From: Desulfobulbaceae bacterium
GTDB taxonomy: Bacteria > Desulfobacterota > Desulfobulbia > Desulfobulbales > SURF-16
DNA: 9,662 nt
NCBI GenBank assembly: GCA_021160685.1
Contig: JAGHCC010000464.1
Span: forward strand, 1 to 9,662
Reading direction: 5' to 3'
The notes below the pieces were generated by a model that did not search any database, was not told the origin of the DNA, and saw nothing but the letters and a program-made list of their open reading frames with translations. Positions 1 to 6,174 of this stretch are shown in pieces (the first letter of the stretch is position 1; each line of letters starts with the position of its first letter). The translations under genes and the position numbers were made by a program.

Positions 1-364
1 GAAATTCCATTTATCCTATCTTAAGTTATACACTCTTTAGTCCCTTAGGAATTATTTTCGTATTATTTGTGGCAAGAAATTTAAAAACTTCTTTGAAATA
101 AACAAATTGCCACTACTGTTAAGGGACTTATCCTGAAAAACCTGATGTCTTATTCCACTTTAGTGGGTTAGGAGGGCCTATGCTTCATTTTTTGATTATC
201 CTTAAAGTTTGGCCTGTCTTTCGTGTAACTTGCATTCTCCACACTAATCTGCAAATAGATAAAAAGGCGAAAAGCGTTAATGTTTTCCCCATCTGCGAGG
301 GAGCACGAGCTTTTTATGGCTTTTAGAAAATTGATGTCTTTCCATATAGTTAAAAGAGTCAAAA
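1..364. other. AT-rich intergenic region with nested inverted repeat
   Basis: No convincing large gene is seen here. A nested inverted repeat is visible: AGTCCCTTA at 39-47 pairs with TAAGGGACT at 120-128, and inside it GTGGCAA at 69-75 pairs with TTGCCAC at 107-113. Between the inner arms, AAGAAATTT and ACTTCTT-like stretches could extend pairing. It could be a regulatory hairpin or a decayed mobile repeat. Any promoter for the downstream cytochrome gene must lie here or inside the repeat at 365-465, because only 29 bp separate that repeat from the start codon. I could not pick out a credible -35/-10 pair. Confidence 0.5.
180..326 (+). CDS. Possible 48-aa small protein or leader ORF
   Basis: An ATG at 180 follows AGGAGG at 170-175 with a 4-nt gap and opens a 48-codon frame ending in TAG at 324-326. 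The peptide begins with a hydrophobic stretch (MLHFLIILKVWPVF) and has two cysteines. A small hairpin, CCACTTTAGTGG, lies just upstream at 155-166. Nothing in the peptide is recognisable, and composition gives little support for coding. The ribosome-binding-like sequence is the only argument. It might be a leader peptide ahead of the cytochrome gene, or chance. Confidence 0.2.
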   Translation: MLHFLIILKVWPVFRVTCILHTNLQIDKKAKSVNVFPICEGARAFYGF

Positions 365-465
365 GTAACTTCTCAATAAGTGGTGGCATACCGACAACCT
401 CCCCCTTTATTAAAGGGGGATTGAGGGGGATTTTTTTAGGTTGCCACCATTTATTGAGAAGTTAC
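365..465 (+). mobile_element. MITE-like element, copy 1 (24-bp TIRs, 8-bp TSD)
   Basis: This is a 101-bp palindromic element. The left terminal repeat (365-388) starts GTAACTTCTCAATAA, and the right repeat (442-465) is its reverse complement with one mismatch in 24. Directly flanking it on both sides is the 8-bp duplication AGTCAAAA (357-364 and 466-473). The core holds AACCT/AGGTT arms (396-400, 438-442) and an inner stem CCCCCTTT/AAAGGGGG (401-408, 412-419). It encodes no protein. GTAA tips together with 8-bp duplications match what is known of IS66-family elements, so it is probably a non-autonomous derivative mobilised by such a transposase. It sits immediately upstream of the Shine-Dalgarno sequence of the cytochrome gene, so any transcript entering from upstream carries a long hairpin just before the start. 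Confidence 0.9.
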
Positions 466-482
466 AGTCAAAAAAACATTTT

Positions 483-488
483 AGGAGG
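483..488 (+). promoter_or_regulatory. Shine-Dalgarno deciding the cytochrome start
   Basis: AGGAGG with a 6-nt spacer precedes ATG 495. The frame stays open upstream to a TTG at 441, but those 18 codons are encoded by the mobile repeat end and would spoil the signal peptide, so 495 is chosen. Confidence 0.85.
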
Positions 489-494
489 TGTTTT

Positions 495-1847
495 ATGAAA
501 GGAAGAGGCGGTAGTATTCTGGCATTGGGGCTGGGTTTTGGGATTCTGTGCTCCACCCAGGCGGTCCAGGGAGCGGAAATGGGCTCTTTTACGTACAAGG
601 ATTTTAAAAAACCCACCTATTGCGGCGGTTGCCACAAGGCGATTTTTCAGGAGTGGAAGCAGAGTCTGATGTCCCAGTCTTTCACCCATGAATGGGACGA
701 GATTGAGTATTTCAAGCTGGCGCTGCCCCATTCGCAGAAATTAGAGAAGGTGTCAGGAGTCAAGGCCGGTTGCATCGGCTGCCACAGTCCCCTTGCCTTT
801 TTGTCAGGGGATATTCCCCCGCAAGACGTTGCAGCGGGCACTCGTGCCAATGAGGGCGTAAGCTGTGAGGTCTGTCATCATATTACCGGCAGTACAGAAG
901 CCGAACCTTTCAATTTCAGTTTCATCATTGAACCGGGAAAAACAATGCAGGGGCCCCGGCCCGATGCCAAATCCCCGGTTCACGGGGTTGATTTTTCGGA
1001 ATTCACCGGCAGCTCCGAACTCTGCGCTACCTGCCATGACGAACAGAGCCCTTACGGCGCCTGGGTGAAATCCACCTACCGGGAATGGAAAGCAGGCCCT
1101 TATGCGAAAGAGGGCACTCGCTGCCAGGATTGCCATATGTACGATGCGCCAGGCAAAGCTGCCAGGGGCGCCAAGGCCAGGGAGGATATTGCCCACCATG
1201 TTTTTCACGGCTCTCATTTTGCCAGTAAACTGGCTGGCGCCATCGACTTGGCCCTCTATACTGGAAAAACCTCTGTCTCTGCGGGTGACACCCTGGGACT
1301 GAGGGCGGAACTTTTTAACGGCAAAGCCGGTCATTACGTGCCGTCGGGTTCAACTGAAGAGCGGATGCTCTGGCTTGAGATGCGGGGAACTGATTCGGCC
1401 GGTAAGTCATTTAACATTCCGGTGGAGCCAAAAGGCTTCTCGGGAGAGGAATATACTATTGCCGACTCTGGGGCTCTGGCGTACCAGGCCATGGGAGAAA
1501 TAATGGAGGTTAAAGACTGGAAGGGCATCAGCCGAGACGGCAATGTTCCCGACGGCTCCAGGATTTTCCGCCGGCCTTTCTTTGATCCCGAGGGCAGGAT
1601 GACGATCTGCCAATGGTACACTGCAGAGAATACCAATATTGATTACCGGATAGGACCCAGAGAAATGAAGATTGAAAGATATAGATGGGTTGTTCCCACA
1701 GAAGCAGCGGCTGGGCCAATGACGATTGAGGCTCAACTCTTTTACAGCCAGGTTCCCAGTTCCGTGGGAGAGTACATGGGCCTTCCGGCCACGGAATATG
1801 CGCCCATCAAGGTGAACGAAGCAACTCTGACCATCGATATTAAGTAG
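495..1847 (+). CDS. Periplasmic multihaem (pentahaem) cytochrome c
   Basis: This 450-aa secreted cytochrome c probably transfers electrons in the periplasm or at the outer face of the inner membrane. Residues 1-27 form a signal peptide: a short KGRGG basic region, a hydrophobic core, and a likely cut after VQGA. Five haem-binding CXXCH motifs follow at residues 43-47 (CGGCH), 93-97 (CIGCH), 124-128 (CEVCH), 177-181 (CATCH) and 210-214 (CQDCH). A His-rich segment at 234-241 (HHVFHGSH) could supply distal haem ligands, as in cytochrome c554-like families. Residues from about 250 to 450 contain no haem motif and look beta-rich; this part has no recognised function. The gene is followed by a sulfite-oxidase-like enzyme and a monohaem cytochrome on the same strand, suggesting it takes electrons from, or delivers them to, that pair. 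The 340-bp gap to the next gene means co-transcription is not assured. Family membership is firm; the partner is inferred. Confidence 0.9.
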   Translation: MKGRGGSILALGLGFGILCSTQAVQGAEMGSFTYKDFKKPTYCGGCHKAIFQEWKQSLMSQSFTHEWDEIEYFKLALPHSQKLEKVSGVKAGCIGCHSPLAFLSGDIPPQDVAAGTRANEGVSCEVCHHITGSTEAEPFNFSFIIEPGKTMQGPRPDAKSPVHGVDFSEFTGSSELCATCHDEQSPYGAWVKSTYREWKAGPYAKEGTRCQDCHMYDAPGKAARGAKAREDIAHHVFHGSHFASKLAGAIDLALYTGKTSVSAGDTLGLRAELFNGKAGHYVPSGSTEERMLWLEMRGTDSAGKSFNIPVEPKGFSGEEYTIADSGALAYQAMGEIMEVKDWKGISRDGNVPDGSRIFRRPFFDPEGRMTICQWYTAENTNIDYRIGPREMKIERYRWVVPTEAAAGPMTIEAQLFYSQVPSSVGEYMGLPATEYAPIKVNEATLTIDIK

Positions 1848-2187
1848 TAATTTTTTCGGCAGCCGGAATTGCTGTCAAAAATAGGGCCGGTCATTAAAAA
1901 AATGTAACAGTTCACCAAGGGCTTAAACCTTGGTAAACTACAGAGCTGTAAGGGTTTACCAGTGCCTTAGATTTGTTCGTTTGGGACTTCGAGCTATAGC
2001 CCCCCTATGTGAGAAGGCCAAAACGGGCGAAGATGAGGTGCTGGTGAACTCTTACAAAAAAAATTGATGGCCTGCCCACTCCTTTCCCAAACCGGCAAAA
2101 GTTTATTGCCTGCCATTTTGTAGTATTGATTGCAATCGGCCGTTATTCCCATCAGGGACTGTAACCAAATTTTCAAGGAGGCTGCAG
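1848..2187. other. Intergenic region with competing hairpins
   Basis: No gene is seen in these 340 bases. Two mutually exclusive stem-loops can be drawn: ACCAAGG (1914-1920) with CCTTGGT (1928-1934), and TGGTAAAC (1931-1938) with GTTTACCA (1954-1961). They share 1931-1934, so only one can form at a time. A weaker GGCAGC/GCTGTC hairpin lies at about 1858-1876, but it has no following T run and so is not a convincing terminator. A promoter for the molybdoenzyme gene may lie between 1962 and 2170, but none is clear. Confidence 0.4.
2175..2181 (+). promoter_or_regulatory. Shine-Dalgarno for the molybdoenzyme gene
   Basis: AAGGAGG lies 6 nt before ATG 2188, ideal strength and spacing. The alternative ATG at 2213, which opens the long downstream frame, has no such sequence. 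This places the true initiation codon at 2188, in a different frame from most of the enzyme. Confidence 0.85.
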
Positions 2188-3481
2188 ATGGACAAAAAAA
2201 TACTTTCCGATCATGATCTTCCCGACAACGCTTCTCCGACCGAAACAGACTCCGCCGATCAGGACAGGCGGGTTTCTTAAGAAAGCAGGCGCCATCGCAG
2301 TGCTTACTGCTGCCGGCATTGAAATGCCTTTTGGTGATAAAATGCCCGAGGGGTACCGACCCCTGGCCCTGGCCGATACCGGCAAAATTCACTCCATAAC
2401 GGACAAACACCCTGACATGCGGGTGCTGAATGACAAGCCACTCAACATGGAAACTCCGGCCCATCTTTTAGATGACGAGGTGACTCCGGCTGACAGGATG
2501 TTTGTCAGAAATAACGGAATCCCACCCGAAAATCCCGATGCTGACAGCTGGGCACTGACCATTGACGGCGAATCCGCCAAAAAGCAGGTGACTCTGTCGC
2601 TTAAGGATCTCAAGAGCAAATTCAAGCATCACACCTATCATCTCCAGCTCGAGTGCGGCGGCAACGGCCGCAGTGAGTTTTATCCGTCGGCCAAGGGCAA
2701 CCAGTGGAGCCTCGGGGCAATATCCTGCGCCCTGTGGACCGGTGTCAGGCTCCGGGATGTGCTCGAATATGCCGGGATTAAAGAGAATGCCGTTTACATC
2801 GGCTATTATGGCACTGACACACATTTGAGCGGCGACCCGGACAAAGTGGTTATCTCCCGTGGAGTGCCCATCCACAAGGCCCTGGAGGATGAATCACTGA
2901 TCGCCTTTCAGATGAACGGCAAAGACATTCCCCTGTTGCACGGCTATCCCCTGCGGCTGGTCACCGGAGGCTGGCCCGCCTCAACCTCGGGCAAGTGGCT
3001 GAAGAGAATTGCCATCAGAGATAAGGTCCACGATGGGCCGAAGATGACCGGTTATTCCTATCGGGTACCGTGTAAAAAGGTGGCCCCGGGAGAAAAGGTG
3101 GCCAAAAAGGACATGTGTATTATCGAGTCCATGCCGGTGAAGTCACTTATTACCTCTCCAGTGTCCGGAACCACACAGAAACCTGGTCAGGCCTTTGAGG
3201 TGAGGGGTCAGGCCTGGGCCGGGGACCTGGAAGTGGCCCGCATGGATATCTCATATGATTTTGGTTCGACATGGATGAAATGTGATCTGAAGAAACCGAG
3301 AAACAGGCTGGCCTGGCAACGCTGGGCCGCCAGTGTGGCTCTGCCTGAGACCGGATATTATGAAATCTGGGCCAGGGCAACGGATTCCCAGGGCAGGATG
3401 CAGCCCATGATCGTGCCTGGCTGGAACCCCAGAGGCTATTTGAACAACGCCTGCCACAGAATTGCTGTGAAGGCGGGATAG
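2188..3481 (+). CDS. Sulfite oxidase-family molybdopterin enzyme (SorA/SoxC-like), frameshifted
   Basis: This is a periplasmic sulfite-oxidase-family molybdoenzyme, probably oxidising sulfite to sulfate and passing electrons to a c-type cytochrome. The bulk is read in the frame of ATG 2213 (422 aa). In that numbering the molybdopterin domain spans roughly 45-290: MFVRNN at 96-101, ECGGNGR around the presumed Mo-ligand Cys148 (codon 2654-2656), and a WPASTSGKWLKRI segment. A Mo-co dimerisation domain follows to the end (SPVSGT..., ARATDSQGRMQP, GWNPRGYLNNACHRIAV). The start with a good ribosome-binding site, ATG 2188, reads 30 codons ending ...DSADQDRRVS and stops at 2278-2280. That segment carries the twin arginines (codons 2266-2271), while FLKKAGAIAVLTAAG continues in the +1 frame. 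The intact protein would be about 431 aa, normal for SoxC/SorA. The gene is therefore either a recent pseudogene, a sequencing error or a recoded gene. The SorB-like cytochrome downstream favours a SorA role, but SoxC or another substrate cannot be excluded. Confidence 0.88.
2266..2287 (+). other. Frameshift site within the Tat motif
   Basis: AGG CGG (Arg-Arg) at 2266-2271 is followed by a single G and then TTT CTT AAG AAA (Phe-Leu-Lys-Lys). The standard Tat motif RRxFLK needs a full codon between CGG and TTT, so two bases are missing; a lost GG from a longer G run (RRGFLKK) would explain it. As written, the upstream frame meets TAA at 2278-2280. Confidence 0.8.
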
Positions 3482-3529
3482 ACCCGTTCGTGAAATGAGC
3501 TATATTTTTACATAGATGGTAAGCGGGTC

Positions 3530-3604
3530 AATTACGAATTACGAATTTTAAGGAAGTTATCCGATAAGAAAATACCGACGATTCGTAATTCGTAATTCGT
3601 AATT
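3530..3604. repeat. Heptad-based inverted repeat (ATTACGA / ATTCGTA)
   Basis: The arms AATTACGAATTACGAATT (3530-3547) and its exact reverse complement (3587-3604) flank a 39-bp spacer. Each arm is built of tandem 7-bp units, and the right side carries a third unit from 3581. The repeat lies in the 150-bp gap between the molybdoenzyme and SorB-like genes and ends 17 bp before the latter's ribosome-binding site. It could fold as an 18-bp stem in mRNA or be an intergenic repeat family. It contains no protein-coding sequence. Confidence 0.85.
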
Positions 3605-3631
3605 TCACATTGGTGTCTTTGGAGGTTTGTC

Positions 3632-3976
3632 ATGAAACAAAACAATTTTTTTATCACCATCCTGATTTTTTTCTATTTTTTGGGAATCGCAGGGTTCTCC
3701 TTTGCGGCTGAGAAAGACAGTGAAACCGGCCTGATCATGGAAAAAGGCTATGAAACGGTTAAGGAAACCTGCACCGTTTGTCATACTGCCCAGCTTATTA
3801 CCCAGAACAGGGCGGATAGGACGGGCTGGCTCGAAATGATTCGCTGGATGCAGGAAAAACAGGGGCTGTGGGAGCTTGAGCCTGAAATAGAGAAGGATAT
3901 ACTTGACTATCTGTCCACCAATTACGGCCCCTTGAAATCTTTCAGAAGACCGCCACTCGACGTGGAGTGGAAATGA
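3632..3976 (+). CDS. Monohaem cytochrome c, SorB-like electron-accepting subunit
   Basis: This 114-aa exported cytochrome c probably accepts electrons one at a time from the sulfite-oxidase-like enzyme encoded just upstream. Residues 1-26 form a signal peptide (KQNN, then a long Phe/Ile-rich core, ending FAA). One haem site, CTVCH, is at residues 47-51. It is followed by the ITQNRADRTGWLEMIRWMQ stretch, where Met69 or Met73 could be the distal haem ligand. The spacing (haem site, ITQxR, WxxMIxWM, DYLxxNYGP, RRPPL) resembles SorB of SorAB sulfite dehydrogenases. The start is supported by GGAGG at 3621-3625. Another small class I cytochrome c remains possible, but the position next to a SorA-like gene argues for SorB. 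The inverted repeat just before it may uncouple or modulate its expression. Confidence 0.85.
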   Translation: MKQNNFFITILIFFYFLGIAGFSFAAEKDSETGLIMEKGYETVKETCTVCHTAQLITQNRADRTGWLEMIRWMQEKQGLWELEPEIEKDILDYLSTNYGPLKSFRRPPLDVEWK

Positions 3977-4235
3977 AAAGATTGTGTCGGTTTCATGCCC
4001 GACCATGATACTTTTCTGCTTTGTTCGTAGCTTCTTCAATATTGATGAACACGTAACAACTTAAAATTCAACGCAAAAGACGCAAGGGACGCAAGGGACG
4101 CAAACGTAACAATTTTTAAAATAAATACTTTTGCGCCTTTCGCGTCTTTTGCGTTGAAAAATAGTTTTTACGAATCTATCAATATACGAACATAACAATT
4201 ATGTCATTGGATGTTTGGCCTTACCTTCAGCCTTC
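3977..4235. other. Convergent intergenic region before repeat copy 2
   Basis: This AT-rich non-coding stretch lies between the 3' end of the SorB-like gene and the mobile repeat. Besides the CGCAAAAGACGC-type inverted repeat at 4067-4158 I see no gene and no classical stem plus T-run terminator. Confidence 0.5.
4067..4158. repeat. 17-bp inverted repeat with 9-bp tandem repeats
   Basis: The right arm GCGTCTTTTGCGTTGAA (4142-4158) is the exact reverse complement of 4067-4083. Next to the left arm the 9-bp unit GCAAGGGAC is repeated at 4082-4090 and 4091-4099, with a partial third unit. The arms could act as a bidirectional transcript-end hairpin between the convergent genes. Sequences of this CGCAAAAGACGC kind occur as intergenic repeats in other bacteria, which I recall but cannot check. 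Confidence 0.8.
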
Positions 4236-4337
4236 GTAACTTCTCAATAAGTGGTGGCAACCTAAAAAAAATCCCCCTCAATCCCCCTTTAATAAAGGGG
4301 GAGGTTGTCGGTATGCCACCATTTATTGAAAAGTTGC
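4236..4337 (-). mobile_element. MITE-like element, copy 2 (perfect 8-bp TSD)
   Basis: This 102-bp copy is in the orientation opposite to copy 1; its reverse complement matches copy 1 nearly throughout, including the CCCCCTTT/AAAGGGGG core and AACCT/AGGTT arms. The left terminal repeat (4236-4259) starts GTAACTTCTCAATAA; the right one (4314-4337) has three differences from its perfect complement. The perfect 8-bp duplication CAGCCTTC flanks it at 4228-4235 and 4338-4345. It lies 27 bp beyond the stop codon of the permease gene, in a convergent region, where its hairpin could help end transcripts from both sides. Confidence 0.9.
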
Positions 4338-4364
4338 CAGCCTTCAGCCTAACCACCTGAAAAG

Positions 4365-5117
4365 TTACATAAATCCCCTGTGAATGAGCTTTGCGCACAT
4401 GCACAGGAGGATTATGCCGAACAGGACGCGGATGGTTTTGCCCTTCAGTTTTTCAACCATAATGCGTGAACCGATCTGGCCGCCGGCAAAAGAGCAGATT
4501 GAGGCAAGAATAATAAACTGCCAGTCAAGCGTGGCAGTGGCGGCATGGGCGATAAATCCTGAAAAGGAAGAAAAACAGACAATGAAAATGGAAGAGGCTG
4601 CCGCAACCTTGGTCGGAACCTTAAGCATATAAATCAGCAGAGGTACGACAAACACCCCGCCGCCGATCCCGAGAAGCCCCCCCATAAAACCGATGAGAAA
4701 GCCGATCCCGCCGCCTCCAATGATTCTCATTTGCCAGCTGACGGCTGCGCCCTGGCTTTGACCCTTTTTGGCAAACAGCATCCGCATTGCTGCCAGGAAG
4801 AGGACTGCGGCCAGGATGCCGAGAAAGACAGACATATTGACCCGTTGGGTCATCATCGCTCCCATTGGCGCGCCAATCAGCGAGGTTGCCACCAGAGGGA
4901 TTGACACGGAGTAGTCCACCATTTTTTTCCGCATATAGACAATGAGGGCGGAAAGAGCGGCGATGCCGTTTAAAAAAAGTGAAGCCGCGACAGCTGTGGA
5001 GATCGGGAAGCCGATCAGGACAAAGAGGGGAGAAAAGATCAGTCCTCCACCGAGACCGATCATGGTTAAAAGCAATGATGAGCCGAATATTATCGGTAGA
5101 AGAATAAAGAGATTCAT
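4365..5117 (-). CDS. TauE/SafE-family inner-membrane permease
   Basis: This 250-aa integral membrane protein belongs to the TauE/SafE (DUF81) family, which includes putative sulfite, sulfoacetate and other anion exporters. The family's two internally repeated halves are visible: GLGGGLIFSPLF at residues 21-32 with TAVAASLFLNG at 41-51, and GIGGGVFVVPLL at 150-161 with KVAAASSIFIV at 170-180. About eight hydrophobic helices run from residue 3 to 241. The length is typical for the family. The start lies 4 nt after the cmoB stop codon, so it is probably the last gene of the DUF166-cmoA-cmoB transcript; its ribosome-binding site is weak, suggesting translational coupling. Sulfite is an attractive substrate because the sulfite-oxidase-like gene ends only about 900 bp away, convergently. 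This is inference: family members vary widely in substrate. Confidence 0.88.
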   Translation of the reverse strand: MNLFILLPIIFGSSLLLTMIGLGGGLIFSPLFVLIGFPISTAVAASLFLNGIAALSALIVYMRKKMVDYSVSIPLVATSLIGAPMGAMMTQRVNMSVFLGILAAVLFLAAMRMLFAKKGQSQGAAVSWQMRIIGGGGIGFLIGFMGGLLGIGGGVFVVPLLIYMLKVPTKVAAASSIFIVCFSSFSGFIAHAATATLDWQFIILASICSFAGGQIGSRIMVEKLKGKTIRVLFGIILLCMCAKLIHRGFM

Positions 5118-5121
5118 GTAA

Positions 5122-6078
5122 TTATACCTGGGCCTTGAGGTAGACCCTGATTGGTGCCGGGTAGCCTTCCACTGTCAGTTCAGGATTATCCGGATCAATA
5201 AAATCCGTGTAGGATTCAAAAGTCATCCAGTCGGTTCTTCGCTGTTCACTCCTGTTCATCCCATGTTCAAAAAAGATTTCCACCTCTCGAAACCCTACCC
5301 TGGTCATCCAGTTGCGCAGGCAGCTTGCTGTCGGGACAAAGTAGGTGCCAGGCACTTTGGCATAGCGTTTTTCCGGAAACAGGGCCACGGGTTCCTTGCC
5401 GGGAATGGCCTGGGATTCGACAATCAGGGTGGAACCCGGTTTCATGGCTTTTTTGATGTCACGCAGCATATCAACGGGTGAGGAACGATGGTAGATGATA
5501 CCCATCAGAAAGATGATGTCAAAGGATTTTTCAAAAAGGCTGATCTGTTCAACACCCAGCGGTTCCATCTGCAGGTTGTCAACCCCGGCAAAATCATTTA
5601 GAAGCCGGAATGTGAAATAATGGTGCAGATAAGGTTCAAAGCCGAGAACCAGGGCTGGATTATGTTGGGCCATGCGAAACATGTAATAGCCGTTGCTGGC
5701 CCCGATATCGGCAATGACCTTGCCCTCAAGGTCGGGCAGGGCGGGCAGCGCCCGACGCCATTTCCGGTTGCTGCGCCATTCCGCGTCAACATCAATATCG
5801 AAAATTGAAAACGGGCCTTTGCGCCAGGGCATGAGAGAACGCAGCACCTTTTTCAGCGTAGCGAGTTCGCCGGATTCAAGTTCCTCTGCCTTGCCGATCT
5901 GCACCACGTCACCAGCGAAATCAAGATGGCCGGCCCTGAGATGGTGGACGGATTCAAGGAGTTTACGGTAGACAAGAACCCCTTTTTTATCACTGGCCAG
6001 CAATTTTTCTTTTTCCGCCCGGAGTTTTCCAATCTCCTCCTTGTGAGCGTTCGGCATGAAGTCGAGGTAGTCGTTCAT
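5122..6078 (-). CDS. cmoB: tRNA U34 carboxymethyltransferase CmoB
   Basis: CmoB transfers the carboxymethyl group of carboxy-S-adenosylmethionine to 5-hydroxyuridine at tRNA position 34, giving cmo5U, which widens wobble reading. It acts in the cytoplasm. The 318-aa product is close to the 323 aa of E. coli CmoB, and I recognise conserved blocks: LMPWRKGPF (82-90), EWRSNRKW (100-107), the methyltransferase glycine loop DIGASNGYYM (124-133), MGIIYHRSSP (192-201), EQRRTDWM (278-285) and TVEGYPAP (302-309). The N-terminal 70 residues match less well. The start at 6078 has no clear Shine-Dalgarno sequence; an in-frame Met at residue 8 (codon starting at 6057) is no better. It lies 96 bp downstream of cmoA, the gene for the enzyme that makes its cofactor. 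Confidence 0.95.
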   Translation of the reverse strand: MNDYLDFMPNAHKEEIGKLRAEKEKLLASDKKGVLVYRKLLESVHHLRAGHLDFAGDVVQIGKAEELESGELATLKKVLRSLMPWRKGPFSIFDIDVDAEWRSNRKWRRALPALPDLEGKVIADIGASNGYYMFRMAQHNPALVLGFEPYLHHYFTFRLLNDFAGVDNLQMEPLGVEQISLFEKSFDIIFLMGIIYHRSSPVDMLRDIKKAMKPGSTLIVESQAIPGKEPVALFPEKRYAKVPGTYFVPTASCLRNWMTRVGFREVEIFFEHGMNRSEQRRTDWMTFESYTDFIDPDNPELTVEGYPAPIRVYLKAQV

Positions 6079-6097
6079 TTTATTTAGGACTAATAGT

Positions 6098-6120
6098 TCA
6101 AAGGGTCAAAGGGTCAAAGG
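6098..6120. repeat. Short tandem heptad TCAAAGG
   Basis: Three units of period 7 (TCAAAGG GTCAAAGG-type register, roughly 3.3 copies) lie in the 96-bp gap between cmoA and cmoB, 20 bp upstream of the cmoB start on the minus strand. On the cmoB strand it reads as CCTTTGA units. It may be a slippage-prone repeat. No function is evident. Confidence 0.7.
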
Positions 6121-6174
6121 AGGTTGGATGATAGCTTATATCCATCAGCGAAGAGCAAAAGGTCATCAGCCAAT

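Noticed and set aside
441..494. In-frame N-terminal extension of the cytochrome from TTG 441
   Set aside because: It is encoded by the end of the mobile repeat, lacks a ribosome-binding site, and would put 18 non-signal residues before a good signal peptide. AGGAGG before ATG 495 decides.
804..1334. 176-codon open frame antisense to the cytochrome
   Set aside because: The CXXCH motifs show the plus strand is coding; the antisense product has no recognisable features.
1856..1905. Rho-independent terminator after the cytochrome gene
   Set aside because: The GGCAGC/GCTGTC stem is weak and is followed by an A-rich, not T-rich, stretch on the plus strand.
2213..2272. ATG 2213 as the genuine start of the molybdoenzyme
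   Set aside because: There is no Shine-Dalgarno sequence, the first 20 residues (MIFPTTLLRPKQTPPIRTGG) look unlike a Tat leader, and the overlapping frame from 2188 supplies both a strong ribosome site and the missing twin arginines.
2272..2281. Programmed +1 frameshift at TCT TAA as the main explanation
   Set aside because: The slip would need Ser-tRNA to re-pair on CUU or skip a base without a helpful upstream element. A two-base loss in a G run is simpler, so it is kept only as an alternative.
1994..2464. 156-codon minus-strand frame over the region upstream of the molybdoenzyme
   Set aside because: It overlaps the start of the molybdoenzyme antisense, has a low-complexity unfamiliar product and has no ribosome site.
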